Shown: piece after piece, positions 1 to 12,500 of the stretch
How the letters are laid out: each line of letters opens with the position of its first letter
Numbering within the stretch: the first letter of the stretch is position 1
Assembly: GCA_025526915.1 (NCBI GenBank)
Contig: JAHLKH010000015.1
Location: 62,001-126,000, forward strand
Origin: Entophlyctis helioformis
Taxonomy: Eukaryota > Chytridiomycota > Chytridiomycetes > Chytridiales > Chytriomycetaceae
DNA: 64,000 nucleotides
Direction: 5' to 3'
Notes under the pieces: model-generated
What the model saw: the letters and a program-made list of their open reading frames with translations, nothing else
Databases searched by the model: none
Told to the model about the DNA's origin: nothing
Translations under genes and position numbers: made by a program

Positions 1-422
1 ATTCCGCAGTGATTTGCGGCTGCACAGAGCCCGCCAGCTGAGCCTGCACAGTGGGATCGTTCGGGCAGTGCGGGTAGCAGTTGCTGTCCGCACGCATGCC
101 ATGCAGGATATCGTTGCATCGATCGGAATGCCTCTGGTCAGTAAGTCTGCTCGCCAGACATTGGACACCAGATCTGGTCGCGTCAGAAAATGACAGCAGG
201 CCGGCCGGGCACTCACGCAACGTTGACAAAGTGATAGCAGCGACACGCTTGGTAGTGTGTAAAGTTTCTCGTCTGCAGCGGCAAGCACGTCGTGTCAAAG
301 AACTGCTGGTTGGCATCCAGGCACGGCTGGAAAGTCTGGAAGCAGTTGGGCTGTGCCTGAGCCTCGGACGTGGACTGGGCGACCAGAAGAAACAGGAGGG
401 CGGCCGTGTTTGCGAGATGCAT
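1..422 (-). CDS. secreted Cys-rich protein, 3' end outside window
   Basis: Two exons are visible on the minus strand, 217..422 and 1..146, joined by an intron with a clean GTGAGT donor. The reading frame stays open to the window edge, so the protein is C-terminally incomplete. The first residues form a typical signal peptide (MHLANTAALLFLLVAQS), so the product is probably secreted or enters the secretory pathway. The mature part is rich in cysteine, with spaced Cys in both exons, but I recognise no named family. An ATG further upstream at 479 is in frame; I prefer the one at 422 because it puts the hydrophobic core right at the N-terminus. Confidence 0.6.
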
Positions 423-748
423 CTGTGATTGTTTGCAAGGATATGATCTTGTGGACTGAGCAAAGCATATTGTGTGCATCGCTGCATTTTATCTGATGCC
501 GCCTTGGTTTGTTTACTGCGATGCTTGCTCTCACAGTCTGTCGCTGGTCTGCCCAGCGCAGAGGCCGGTCTCGCGATCTGGCAGAGGCGGCGCTCGCTGC
601 ATCGGCTGCACGCTGCTCAGAGTGACTGGCACTCAGGGGATGCGCCACGGGTCGCGAGTGCGCCACATCCACTGTGCAGTCCCGTACTGCGCACCGCGAC
701 GTCGCAATGTGGCGCGCCACTCATTGTCCTCTCCGCTCGCCAAGTGAC

Positions 749-755
749 TATAAAA
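749..755 (+). promoter_or_regulatory. TATA box upstream of the 62-aa ORF
   Basis: TATAAAA lies about 100 bp upstream of the ATG at 857 in an otherwise GC-rich stretch, leaving room for a short 5' leader. Nothing else is recognised in the 434 bp between the genes at 422 and 857. Confidence 0.5.
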
Positions 756-856
756 TGGCCGGCCGTCCCCACGCCATCTTGCCTCAGGCCAGTGCACACA
801 AGCAGGCAGCGACTCCTCTACTTCTCCTCTTCTCCTCCCGCAAACAGCTAGCAAGC

Positions 857-1045
857 ATGTTCGATATCAACGCCATGATTGTCAAGAACTCGTCCAAGCT
901 CCTCATTGGTGCTCCGCCGGAGCGTAAGCTCATCAAGGGCGGTGCCAACAAGCTGCTCATTGAGTGTGCGCAGGAGCCTCGCAAGATTGCGTACAGCGAG
1001 CGTCTCCTCATCACGTCGCCCACCAAGAAGTTTATCACACTCTGA
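857..1045 (+). CDS. small uncharacterised 62-aa protein
   Basis: Single-exon ORF of 62 codons beginning MFDINAMIVKNSSKLL. The composition is that of a real protein: basic, with alternating hydrophobic and polar residues, and no low complexity. A TATA box sits about 100 bp upstream and the ATG has an A at -3. No signal peptide, membrane segment or known motif was seen, and I do not recognise the family. It could instead be the last exon of a longer gene, because the frame is open upstream to about 674, but no splice acceptor is needed to explain it. Confidence 0.5.
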   Translation: MFDINAMIVKNSSKLLIGAPPERKLIKGGANKLLIECAQEPRKIAYSERLLITSPTKKFITL

Positions 1046-1276
1046 TCGTGGATTCGCTCAGCCCAGCCATGGCATTGTCTCATTCTCTGCCTAGTACACA
1101 TTTCGCCCGACTCTCTTGCATTCTTGCAGCCGCATTGAATGAAGCATACCCGTCTCTCGGTCGCTGCCATTCCGACAATGCACATTCGCAGGCGCTGGAT
1201 ATCGATCGGTCGAATGCTGGGTGGTTTTGTGGTAGCACGGTTCTTGATTTCTACGGACCTCGACACCCTCTGAAAG

Positions 1277-1359
1277 GACAACGTGGCCGAGTGGTCTAAG
1301 GCGACAGACTTGAAATCTGTTGGGTTACGCCCGCGCAGGTTCGAACCCTGCCGTTGTCG
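1277..1359 (+). tRNA. tRNA-Ser (anticodon UGA)
   Basis: An 83-nt class II tRNA. The 7-bp acceptor stem is GACAACG/CGTTGTC with discriminator G. The A box is GTGGCCGAGTGG and the B box GGTTCGAACCC. The anticodon stem ACAGA/TCTGT encloses the loop CTTGAAA, which reads UGA. A long variable arm, typical of tRNA-Ser, is present and there is no intron. The first 28 nt match the tRNA-Ser(AGA) copies elsewhere in the window. Confidence 0.95.
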
Positions 1360-1360
1360 G

Positions 1361-1366
1361 TTTTTT
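1361..1366 (+). terminator. RNA polymerase III T-run terminator
   Basis: Six consecutive T residues begin two bases after the discriminator of tRNA-Ser(UGA), the expected Pol III stop signal. Confidence 0.8.
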
Positions 1367-1577
1367 GCCAACTTTCAGATGGACAGCCTTTTTGCCACTT
1401 TGTCCGTCTGGTTCTGGACACACCGCTCGATCCAACTATGCGACGAGTACATGGCCACACACTTCCTGCCGTTCACTGTGGATCGCCGTTGTTTGTCTCT
1501 GCTATCGCCTGCGATGTGTCGAGCTCGCTTGAACAGTTTGCCGCTCCTCTGCAAAGTCCGCACGCCGATCTGCCCAA

Positions 1578-3749
1578 ATGGCCGTCCTCAGCACGCTGAC
1601 TGACTCGCTGGCGTCCAACAAGCCGCTGCTCGCTGCGGCTGCGCTGCCGCTGCTGTGGATGGTGCTGCGTGCGCTCACGCCGTCAACGCCAAAGGGCGTG
1701 CCTGGCCCATACAACTGGCCCATCGTCGGACAGTTCCTGACCGTAATGAGGTCGGTCGTGCAAGTGCCACTGCCCAAATGCCGCTGACACCTTCCAACCC
1801 TGTGTGATCCTCGCACTCCGCCACGCAGATACGGCATCACTGGCAACATGCAGGCCCTGCTTGCCGCCAACGCTCGTCTGTACGGCGAAGTCTTCGCCAT
1901 GCCAATCATGCTCATGACCTTTGTCGTTGTCAGCGATGCCGCCGCCATCAAGACCATCATGAACAGCCCCGACTTTTACCGCGACGAGCGCACGCAGATG
2001 GCTGGCAGGTGTGTGCGGGACGCCAATCGCTGCGCTTCTGCACTCTGCACTCTGCATGACTGACTGACGGCCGTCTGCAGCGGTCTGCTCGATCACTCGC
2101 TGTTCCTGCTGCCGTCGGGTGACGACTGGAAGCGCCACCGCAAGCTGCTGCAGCCGGCGTTTGGCCCATCGCACCTGCGGCACACGGTCGATGTCACGAT
2201 CGAGGTCGCCGATGCTGCCGCTGCCGACTTCGCGTCCATCATGGCGCAGACGGGCAAAGCATCCATCGAGGTCGATGCCTACGAGTACATGACTGCCGTG
2301 GCCCTCGATGTCATTGGCAGAGTCGCCTTCTCCAAGGACTTTGGCTCTGTCAAGGGCATCCACACGCAGGAGCACAACGAGGTGAGGAACACAGCCTCGA
2401 TCTCACCCGCCTGCCAGCAGCTCCATGTTCATGGGCTGACACGTGTATCTGCAGGCACGCCACATGTTCGAGGGCCTTTTCACCTATTTCCAAAAGGTAC
2501 GATGCTCGTTGGCAGGCAGCCGCCTGTCTCTGCGATGGTCTGCATACAATGGTCTGCATGCAATGCAATGCTGACACGGCCATCACTCGCCATCACTCGC
2601 CAGCGGCTGCTCACTCCTTCGTTTGCGTGGGCCATCGCCGGCCTCACAAACGACGCGCCGCATGTCAAGGCCGTGCGCGACTACACTCAGAACCTGATCA
2701 AGAGCCTCATCAACGATCGCCGCGAGGCACTCGAGCGTGGCGAGCAAGCTGCCAAGGGCAAGTGGGACATGGATGTGCTGGACCGACTGCTGCAGGACAG
2801 TGCTGCAGCCGGCCTCAACGCCGATGTGAGTTTGCGGCTCTTGGTCCGTCTTGTGCAGCAAACGCAAGGATGTTGACGCAGCGTGCTTGCATCTTGTGGC
2901 CCACAGAAACTGAGCGAGGACGAGATCATCGGCGAGACGCTCTCACTCTTCATTGCCGGACACGAGTGAGTGGCGATCGTGTCGTCTGTGGCGCGCACTG
3001 GTCTGGCTGCCACTGACCACCGACCCACGGCACGCTCTTCGTGCACAGAACGACCTCCAACACCATGACGCACCTGCTCCTTGTTCTGTGCCAGAACCCG
3101 CGCGTCATGGACAAGCTTGCGGCTGAGATCGACACGGTCTATGCCGACATTGACGGCAGGCTAACGGCCGAGAACCTGCACATGTTCAAGTGAGGCGACA
3201 TGGCATGCGTTGCTGATGCTGGCTGGCTGTTGGCTGGCTGGCTGTCTGGCTGTCTGGCTGTCTGGCTGTCTGGCTGTTGGCTGCCATTAACAGCCACTGA
3301 TCCACTGTGCGTGTACGACAATGTTCGCCAGGTACCTCGACTGGGTCGTCAAGGAGAGCCAGCGCCTGCATCCCGTTGTCTCGAGCCTTATGCGCAACTG
3401 CAACAAGCCGGTCGAGCTCGCCGGCCACTCGTTTGCCACAGGCACCAGCTTCATGGCTGCGATCTGCCTGGTGCACAAAAACCCGCGGTACTGGAAGGAC
3501 CCAGATTCGTTTTTGCCCGAGCGATGGGCCGAGCCGCCGGTGGCCGGAGCGTTCATGCCGTTTGGCGACGGGCCGATGGTGTGCATCGGGCAGAAGATGG
3601 CCAACATCGAAGTGCGCGTTGCGATGATCCGCCTTCTGCGGCGCTTCTCGTTTGCGATGGTTGCCGACCAGAAGATTGACTTTGTGACAACGATCACGAC
3701 GGGCCTCAAGCACGGCTTACGCGTGGTTGTGACGAAGCGCGCGATCTGA
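1578..3749 (+). CDS. cytochrome P450 monooxygenase
   Basis: Eight exons: 1578-1750, 1829-2008, 2081-2381, 2455-2496, 2604-2825, 2907-2965, 3049-3189, 3332-3749, giving about 511 aa. This is a haem-thiolate monooxygenase, probably ER-anchored by the hydrophobic N-terminus (LLAAAALPLLWMVL). Family landmarks occur in order: the proline-rich hinge (KGVPGPYNWP), the I-helix oxygen-binding motif AGHETTS split across an intron, ExxR as ESQR, the PERW region, and the haem-binding loop FGDGPMVCIG whose Cys ligates iron. It looks like a CYP4/CYP46-type microsomal P450; the substrate cannot be told. The last intron (3190-3331) is filled with an 8-bp tandem repeat, TGGCTGTC. Confidence 0.9.
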
Positions 3750-3974
3750 GGGCGGTGGCAGCATGTTGCCCTTGTTGCTGTTCTAGTTGTTGTTCTAGTT
3801 GTTGTTCCAGTTCTCGTTGTTGTTCTCGATGTCGTGCAGTGGCAGTGGTGCAGTGGTCCCAAGCCACGACCAATGAACACTTGCGATGGCAGCCATCGCA
3901 GTCTCTCAAACTCGCGCACACTCGCCCGCCCATGCTCCGTGCAAGACTCGCCGCTGTGCTGCTGCAGTGCCGTG

Positions 3975-4240
3975 CCTGTCGCTTCGCCATCAACGCCAAC
4001 CTGCTCGACCCAGCCCAGCCGTTTGGTGACGGTTTCATGCTGCATCCTGTGCGGCGAGGATCTGGGAAACACACTGGAGATTGCGCACTTTGCGCTTGAG
4101 TGCACAGAGGAGCGGATTGTGGCTATTCGGACAGTGCATGGGCAGCGTGGCTTGGACGCGTGGATTGCAGCAGCACGCGCCATTGCAACGCACTAGAATG
4201 TGGGACATCCACCTACACGTTGCAATGCTGTACATACTGT
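3975..4240 (+). mobile_element. relic of a LINE ORF2 3' end
   Basis: The sequence encodes, in shifting frames, the C-terminus of the LINE at 25.3-31.3 kb: AINANLLDP, then a CxxCGEDLG zinc-knuckle segment, then EIAHFALECTEERIVAIR and HGQRGLDA. It is in the opposite orientation to the full element. Frame breaks and a stop show that it is dead. The rest of the 834 bp between the P450 and cytochrome c genes holds nothing I recognise. Confidence 0.75.
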
Positions 4241-4583
4241 ATCTGGCCTCGCTGGCCCTTGGCGGGACACAAGATCCAAATTCGAGCCTTGTCTGCCAAA
4301 TATTTGCAGAGCACACCGACCCACTTTCTCTCAGAAACAAAACCACAAAAATCAATCGTGAGTAATCGCTGAGGCAGCCTCGCCGTTGGCCAGTCTGGCT
4401 TGGCGCCTGCTCTGTCGTTGCAGCCAGGCAGTGTGCGACTGGAATGGGGGGTGGCGCCAGACAGTCACTCACACGGTGGTGCTTCTCCTCCTGTCCGCTT
4501 CTTGTCTGCCTTCTCGCACACGCCGCACACGCCTGGCCTCCCGCACACGCCTTTGCCAACGCAACCCCACACACACCGGCCAG

Positions 4584-5452
4584 ATGTCGTCGATCCCTGC
4601 TGGTGAGTCAGTTTGTTGTTGCTGATCCTCAAAGCTGCCATGCCACACTCGGCTGCAACGCTGCAATGCCCGTACTGACGCCGCTCCCTACCCACACGCT
4701 TCTCTGTGCGCCTGTGCCTGTCTCTCTTGGCCCGCCAGGAAACGCTGCCAACGGCGCCAAGCTCTTCAAGACCCGCTGCGCTCAGTGCCACGTCGTTGAG
4801 AAGGTTCGTCTTTGGTTGCATTCGCTCGCACACCTGCATCGCCTGTGCGGTGTTATTGCCCGCTTGCCCATGCATGCCGCTTGCGCCTTTCTTTGGCTCT
4901 GCAGCAGAGGCAGCAGCGGCAGCGGCTCGAGTGGCAGCAGTGCCCGACCACGCTCGCCTGCCGTCTGCGGCCCAGCCAACCCCACACATGTGCTTCTGCC
5001 GGCCTGCAGCTGACAAGTTTTTCTGGCACGCGCTCTGCCCATGCTCACCGTGACGTGGCCGTTTGCTTTGCGGCCAACCATTTCTCCCTTGGTCCTCGTC
5101 TGGCGTGTGATCCTCAATGATCCTGGGCGATCGTCATGGGCATGCCACATGCGGTGCGATACGATGCGATTGTCCACATGCGGTGCGATACGATTGTCCA
5201 CCATGCTAGGGTGCTGGCCACAAGACCGGCCCCAACCTCGGCGGTCTCTTTGGCCGCGTCTCTGGCACTGCTCCCGGCTTCGACTACTCGCCTGCCATGC
5301 TCAAGAAGCAGGTCAAGTGGGACGACGAGCAGATGTTCATCTACCTCGAGAACCCCAAGAAGTTTGTTCCCGGCACCAAGATGATCTTTGCCGGCTTCAA
5401 GAAGCCCCAGGACCGTGCCGATATCATTGCCTACCTCAAGGAGCAGAAGTAA
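4584..5452 (+). CDS. cytochrome c
   Basis: Three exons, 4584-4602, 4739-4803 and 5210-5452, give 108 aa, the normal size. This is the soluble electron carrier of the mitochondrial intermembrane space, between complexes III and IV. The covalent haem site CAQCH, the [14 protein letters not shown] segment, and TKMIFAGF with the axial Met are all present. The second intron is unusually long for this window (406 nt) and contains a direct repeat around CACATGCGGTGCGATACGAT (5147-5200). The start was chosen because MSSIPAGNAANG matches the usual cytochrome c N-terminus. Confidence 0.95.
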
Positions 5453-5503
5453 ACATGCATCGGCGCATGCCCTCTGCACACCACCGATCCCCACTTCGTC
5501 AAT

Positions 5504-5509
5504 TATAAA
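5504..5509 (+). promoter_or_regulatory. TATA-like element, elongin C promoter
   Basis: TATAAA lies 52 bp after the cytochrome c stop and about 120 bp before the elongin C ATG. It may be a core promoter element; the only other element expected in this short gap is the cytochrome c 3' end signal. Confidence 0.3.
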
Positions 5510-5626
5510 CACCCCCTTTACAACCTCCACTTGCCGCCTTGCCCGCCACAGCTCGTTTCAGTCCAGCCCCCGTCTGTGCTGCGTCGATCGACCTTGACCT
5601 CGCACCGTCAATCTCGCCACCAACAG

Positions 5627-6115
5627 ATGGCAGACAACCACTCGTCAGAAACCGTCAAGCTTGTGTCTGCAGACGGCTTCGAGTTTGTTATTGACCGCAA
5701 GTGCGCCATGGCCTCGGGCACCATCAAGAACATGCTCTCTTCGCCTGGTGCGGGTCTCTCGCTCTCTCGCCCTTGCTGTGGCAGACTGACCAACTCGTCC
5801 ATGTCGGCCGGCCTGCAACAGGCCAATTCACCGAGTCTCTCCAGAACGAAATCGTCTTCCGGGACATCAAGTGAGTCTGGCTGCCTGCTCTCTTGCCTAC
5901 CCGCCTTCTGCCATCCATCGCCCAGCCACCCCTGCTCAACTCGTCTGCCGGTGCGCTCTGTCCGTGTTGCCAGGGCCATCATTCTCGAAAAGGTGTGCAA
6001 GTATCTGTACTACAAGGTGCGATACACCAACGTCGTTCAGGAGATCCCCGAGTTCATGATCGAGCCCGAGATTGCCCTGGAGCTGCTCATGGCCTCGGAC
6101 TTTTTGGATTGCTGA
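5627..6115 (+). CDS. ELOC: elongin C (SKP1/BTB-fold adaptor)
   Basis: Three exons, 5627-5747, 5822-5870 and 5974-6115, encode 103 aa. Elongin C is the small SKP1-like adaptor of cullin-elongin ubiquitin ligases and of the elongin transcription factor complex. Diagnostic stretches are VKLVSADGFEFVIDR, SGTIKNMLSSPGQF, YKVRYTN, and the C-terminal EIALELLMASDFLDC, which ends as elongin C does. The segment between the first and second block is short, as in elongin C and unlike SKP1. A gene for UBE2T follows 160 bp downstream on the same strand. Confidence 0.93.
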   Translation: MADNHSSETVKLVSADGFEFVIDRKCAMASGTIKNMLSSPGAGLSLSRPCCGRLTNSSMSAGLQQANSPSLSRTKSSSGTSSESGCLLSCLPAFCHPSPSHPCSTRLPVRSVRVARAIILEKVCKYLYYKVRYTNVVQEIPEFMIEPEIALELLMASDFLDC

Positions 6116-6228
6116 GCTGGCCAGCGCATGCGGGAGCGTCGGCGGTGTGAGGCTTGTGAGCAAGTGCAGGCAGGTGGTGGGCAAGTGGTGGACTGCCTGG
6201 GGCACGACTGGCGAGGCGGATCTGATCC

Positions 6229-6234
6229 AATAAA
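6229..6234 (+). promoter_or_regulatory. AATAAA polyadenylation signal of elongin C
   Basis: A canonical AATAAA hexamer lies 113 bp after the elongin C stop codon and 41 bp before the next ATG. Confidence 0.5.
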
Positions 6235-6275
6235 CGGACTTGTCCAGACATTGCACTGCAGGACAGCACCTGGAC

Positions 6276-7388
<1,113 letters not shown>

Positions 7389-7409
7389 ACGCTTGTCCAC
7401 AAACTGAAC

Positions 7410-9409
7410 ATGGCCGACAACACAAAGCCCGACATCAAAAAGTCCGACGGCTGGGGTGCTCCTCCGGCCACTGCGCCGTCGTGGGGTGCTGCCATGCCCG
7501 GCGCCTCTCCTGGATGGGACAAGCCCAAGCCCGCAGCCGACACCGCAGCCGCCGCCCCCGCCCCCGCTGCTGCCCCTGCGGCTGCCACTTCCGACAAGCC
7601 GGCTGGCGAGATCAAGGCTTCGACGGGTGCGCATACATGGCCTGTGCAGTGCAGTGACTCACTGGCATAGCATGCCATGGTATGGCATGTCTGCCCACGC
7701 TTCTGCTACTGACACTGCTGTGCCGTCCTATGCTGTGCTGTGCTGTGCTGTGCATCGTGTGGGTCTGTTCTGGCCGCCTCTCGCTGGTGGCTGGCTGTCT
7801 CGCAAGCAGACCCTGTTGCAGCCGTCACCGAGCAGGTCAAGGCCCTGACGACAGCAGACGAATCCGCACAGCCCAAGGCAGACAAGCCAGCCGCAAAGGA
7901 GGGTGGCGACGACGAGGACGAGGATGCTGCACCCGTCGCTCCCAAGCACGCCGGCCTGATCCCAGACAACCCGGAGCGCGAGGTCGAGGTCACCTTGGCC
8001 GACGGCATCTCGGCCGAAGCCATGGCGCTGTACCAGTCTGTGTCGTCCTTTGAGGACTTGGGCCTGTCCGAGAACCTCCTCAAGGGCCTCTACGGCATGG
8101 GATACCAGCGTCCGTCCAAGATCCAGGCCAGAGCGCTCCCGCTGCTTCTCGCCAACCCGCCCAAGAACATGATCGGCCAGTCGCAGGCCGGTACCGGCAA
8201 GACGGCTGCATTCGTGCTCGCCATGCTGACCCGCGTCGATGTCAACCTGGCGGCCACGCAGGCCATCTGTCTTGCCCCTGCCCGTGAGCTGGCGCGCCAG
8301 ATCCTTGACAACGCCAAGGTCATGGGCAAGTACACGGCCGTCCAGATCACGCAGGCCATCAAGGACTCGTCGGCCCGTGGCGAGAAGCTCAACGCACAGA
8401 TCATCATTGGCACGCCGGGCACTGTGGCTGACCTCATTCGTCGGAGACAAATCGACACCAAGCATGTCCGGATCTTTGTGCTGGACGAGGCAGACAACAT
8501 GCTCGACGGCCAGAACCTCGGCGACCAGAGTGTCCGCATCAAAAAGTGGGTGCTGCTTTCTTGTGCCGCTCTCCCGCGGCTCGTTTCAGGACGAGCCGAG
8601 TTTTGTGCTGATGGCGTGCATTGCTGACGGCCGAACAGCCAAATGCCAAAGGACTGCCAGTTTGTGTTCTTCTCGGCAACGTTCCCCGAGAGCGTCCGTG
8701 CCTTTGCCACCCGCATTGCACCCAACGCCAACCAGATCACGCTCAAGCAGGAGGAGCTCTCTGTCGACACGATCAAGCAGTTTTACATGGACTGCAAGAA
8801 CGAGCAGCACAAGGCCGAGGTGCTGTGTGCCATCTACGGTCTGCTCACCATTGGCCAGAGCATCATTTTCGTCAGAGTGAGTGCCGTTTGCATTCCCACC
8901 ATCGCATCGCATGGCATGGCATCGCATGGTCTCTGGCATCTCACACTGATTGGCACTGCATTCGCTGATGTCGACAGAGAAGAGTTGATGCCGACATGCT
9001 GGCAAACAAGATGACGGCCGAGGGCCATGCCGTGTCGGCCCTTCACGGCCAGCACGATGCAAATGACCGTGACAAGGCCATGGACGATTTCCGTGAGGGC
9101 CGCTCCAAGGTGCTCATCACCACCAACGTCCTCGCCCGCGGCATCGACATTCTCCAAGTGAACCTCGTCATCAACTACGACATCCCCACCGACCAGAGCG
9201 GCCGTCCAGACTCGGAGACGTACCTCCACCGCATTGGCCGCACGGGCCGCTTCGGTCGCCAGGGAGTCAGCATCAACTTTGTGCACAACCAGGCGTCGTA
9301 CCAGGAGATGAAGACCATTGAGAACTTTCTTGGACGCGAGATTGTTCGCGTGCCCACGGATGACTACATGGTCATTGAGCAGATGCTCAAAAAGGCCGTC
9401 AAGAGCTAG
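7410..9409 (+). CDS. DBP5: DEAD-box RNA helicase Dbp5/DDX19
   Basis: Four exons, 7410-7626, 7810-8545, 8639-8876 and 8978-9409, encode 540 aa. This ATP-dependent helicase remodels mRNPs at the cytoplasmic face of the nuclear pore. After an Ala/Pro-rich N-terminus come the Q-motif region (GYQRPSKIQ), Walker A (AGTGKT), PARELA, DEAD (VLDEADNML), SAT, ARGID and [30 protein letters not shown] and [18 protein letters not shown] are typical of the Dbp5/DDX19 branch. The ATG lies only 21 bp after the UBE2T stop, so its promoter must overlap the upstream gene. Confidence 0.92.
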
Positions 9410-9554
9410 ACGTGGCTCGTGTAGTATCGACCGTTACCCCCCTTCTCCCCAAATGAATTCTATTGCGACGACGGGACGACGGTTCAAGTGGGCTCTCGAG
9501 CAGGGTGTCGTGGGTCAACCGAGAACGCTTCATTTGAAAGTCGAGTCGAGTTTT

Positions 9555-9598
9555 GGCGGGCACATGGCGGGCACATGGCGGACAATTGGCGGACATCA
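9555..9598. repeat. 11-bp tandem repeat covering a stop codon
   Basis: Four units of 11 bp, GGCGGGCACAT twice and then GGCGGACAATT and GGCGGACATCA. The last unit contains the stop codon of the glucosidase II gene on the minus strand. The remaining 145 bp between the convergent genes holds nothing recognised. Confidence 0.7.
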
Positions 9599-12500
9599 GG
9601 CAAAGTCAATGGACCAGTCCAGACCCATCACAACGCCGGGATTCTTGGCAGTCACAACCAGAGTGTTGCTGGCTGCGCGGTGCACCTTGAACGACACCTC
9701 GCCAGCCGCGCCGGTGATGGCCTTGGGCTCGGACGACAAGCCAACAACAATGACGCGCTCGACACGAGACTGCAGTGCTGCGATTTCGGGTGCCGATGCC
9801 GACACGGCGGTCGATGAGCCAGCCGCGGTCGAGGCCAGGTCGGGGAGACGCGAGGTTTTGGCGGTCAGCTTGCCGCCCTTGAACGTGAGTGTCGTGAAGG
9901 TGTAGACGCCCTGGTCGCGGAAAGCATACGTGCTGCCATCATCGACGTACAGAGTGCCAGACGCCGATCCCTACCAGATCGAGTCAGTGGTGGCATGCAG
10001 ACGACGGACAGCACTGCCAGCCAGCCACTTACATCCTTGTCAAGAGCAACGAGCAGCGTGTAGGGATCCGCCTTGGTGAGCGCAGATGAGCGACGCACAC
10101 GGTCGCGGCGAGGAACAATCGATCCACCGCGCAGGAACACGGGCACGACATCCAGCGGCGTCTCGAGGGTGAACATGCCCTTGGCATCCGGCGCCACACG
10201 GCCGAGCGTCTCATAGTTGTACCACAGGGATGTCTTGGGCAGGTAGACGTCGACAGACGCCTGGTCCTTGGCCGTGACAGGCTTGATGAGCAGAGCGCTG
10301 CCAAGGAGGTACTGGTCGTCGAGGGCGAACGTGGCCTCGTCGTCCGCAAACTCGGCGACAAGCGGACGCATAACCGGCATGCCAGTGCGGCTGGCCTCTG
10401 CAAACAGCGTGTAGATGTACGGGAGCAGCTTGTAGCGTCGGCGGACGGCATCGCGGATGAGACGCGTGTACGGCTCGCCAAACAGCCACGGCTCGCGGCG
10501 CTTGGTGTCAATGTGGGCGTGGGCACGGAAAAAGGGCTGCAGCGAGCCGATCTGGTACCAGCGAAGGAGCAGCTCCGCGTCAGGGTTCTCGAAAAAGCCG
10601 CCAACGTCCGCTATTGAGGTCATTCCCGTCACACACCTTGTCAGATCCACGCCACGATTGCGCATCTGCGCTCATGAACAAAATGTGGCGCTTGAAGCTT
10701 ACCACCAGCAAAGACAACACCAGAGACGCCGATCGACAGAAGCATCGGGACAGACGCAGCGAGATGGTCCCAGCGAGCAAAGTTGTCTCCCGTCCAGATG
10801 GCACCGTAACGCTGTGTGCCAACGAAAAAGGCGCGCGACAGCACAAACGGACGATCAGTGTTTCCAGAGCGCGCAAGCTGGCCTTCAAACGTCGATCTGT
10901 GCTGCAGCATGCCGTAGATGTTGTGGACATCGCGGTGCTCCGCGCCTTCGTGGTGGACGCAGTCCTTGGGCATGGTGATCTCAGGGCCGCTGAACACGGA
11001 CGGCTCGTTCATGTCGTTCCACGTGTAGAGCGAGCGAGTCGATCCCTTGTACTCGCCAAAGGCAAACTTGGATGCCCAGAACTCGCGGGCAGCAGGGTTG
11101 GTGTAGTCGATCCAGTTGGAGTCACCTACGGACGCTCAGTGGTCAGTGCGCGGAACTATCCCTTCGATGGCAATCGGCTGCCAAGTGGTTGCCATGCGTG
11201 TGTACCTGGCCAGCACCAGCCGTCGAACGCTTCGCCATCAGGCTTCTTGACAAAGAGACCGGCATCAAGGGCTTGCTTGGAGACGTGGTAATTGGGGTCC
11301 TTCTTGATGTGCGGGTCGATGATTGTGACCATCTAGACATGCAAGGCAAGGCGACAGGTTCAGTTTGGCACACACTCTCTCTGTGATTGCAGTGATACAG
11401 CAACGCTCGACAGACACGCGCACCTTGCGCTTCTTGGCTGCCAGATTGTCCTGCATCTTCTCGGGTGTCGGGAACTTGGTCGAGTCCCACGTAAAGTAGC
11501 GCTTGCCATCCGTGTGCTCAATGTCGAGCCAGAGCACATCGTAGGGGATGTCGTGCGCGTCAAAGTTGGCGTCGACGCTCTTGACATCCTCCTCGTTGTT
11601 GTAGTTCCAGCGGCACTGGTGGTACGCGACCGAAAAGAGCTGCGGCATGGTCGGACGACCAGTGAGCTCCGTGTATGCGTTGAAGATGTCTGCCTGTGTC
11701 GGGCCAAGGAAGAAGAACAGATCCATGACTCCAGACTCTGCCATCCAATGCGTGTCAACGGACATGGCCGAGGTCTGCTTGGTGCCAAAGGGAACGTAGT
11801 TGGAGAGCTGGAATGTGTGCCGGGATGCTGCACTGTCAGCTTGATTTGACGGATGCTGAGACAGACAACGAGTGCCGCACGCAGAGCGAGCACAGAGGAC
11901 TTGCCTGGCTGCCAATCCCTTGGACTTTTCGACATCAACCCACATTTCGGCGCCGTTGAGGAAGAGCACAGCAGAAGTGAGGCCCTTTTGTGCGAGATCA
12001 TGAAGGGAATGGAGCCGTACAGCGCCATGGGGTTGTCAAGCTCGTACTCGAACACATCAAGGTTGTACAGGCGGTACGGCTCAGAGTATGGAGCGCCTTC
12101 GCCACTGCACGCTCGAGTGTGAGCTTGTAGCGCGGCAAGCGGCTGGCACAGACCAAGCAACATCTCTTACCGCGTGGTCTTGAGAGAGAAGCCGGACGCG
12201 TGCTCGGGCAGACCGTAGACGTTGGACGAGCCAGGGAACGAAATGTCAACACCAATAGAGGCCGGGCCTGTTTGCAACAGCAATGGATCAGTGCATGGCG
12301 CAGGGTGCGTGGCTCCATGGTGGCTGTGGCCGGCTCTTACCACGAGGCTTCGAGTCCTGCTTGCCGCCAAAGTCCTCTTCCCACATGTTGGACGCAAATC
12401 TGTCCTTGATGTTGTTGAGCTCGATCGTGGCGGCGTCTAAGCCTGCATTGGGATCGGCAGGAGCAGCGTTGGAAGCAGCATCAGACGAAGGATCATCGCC

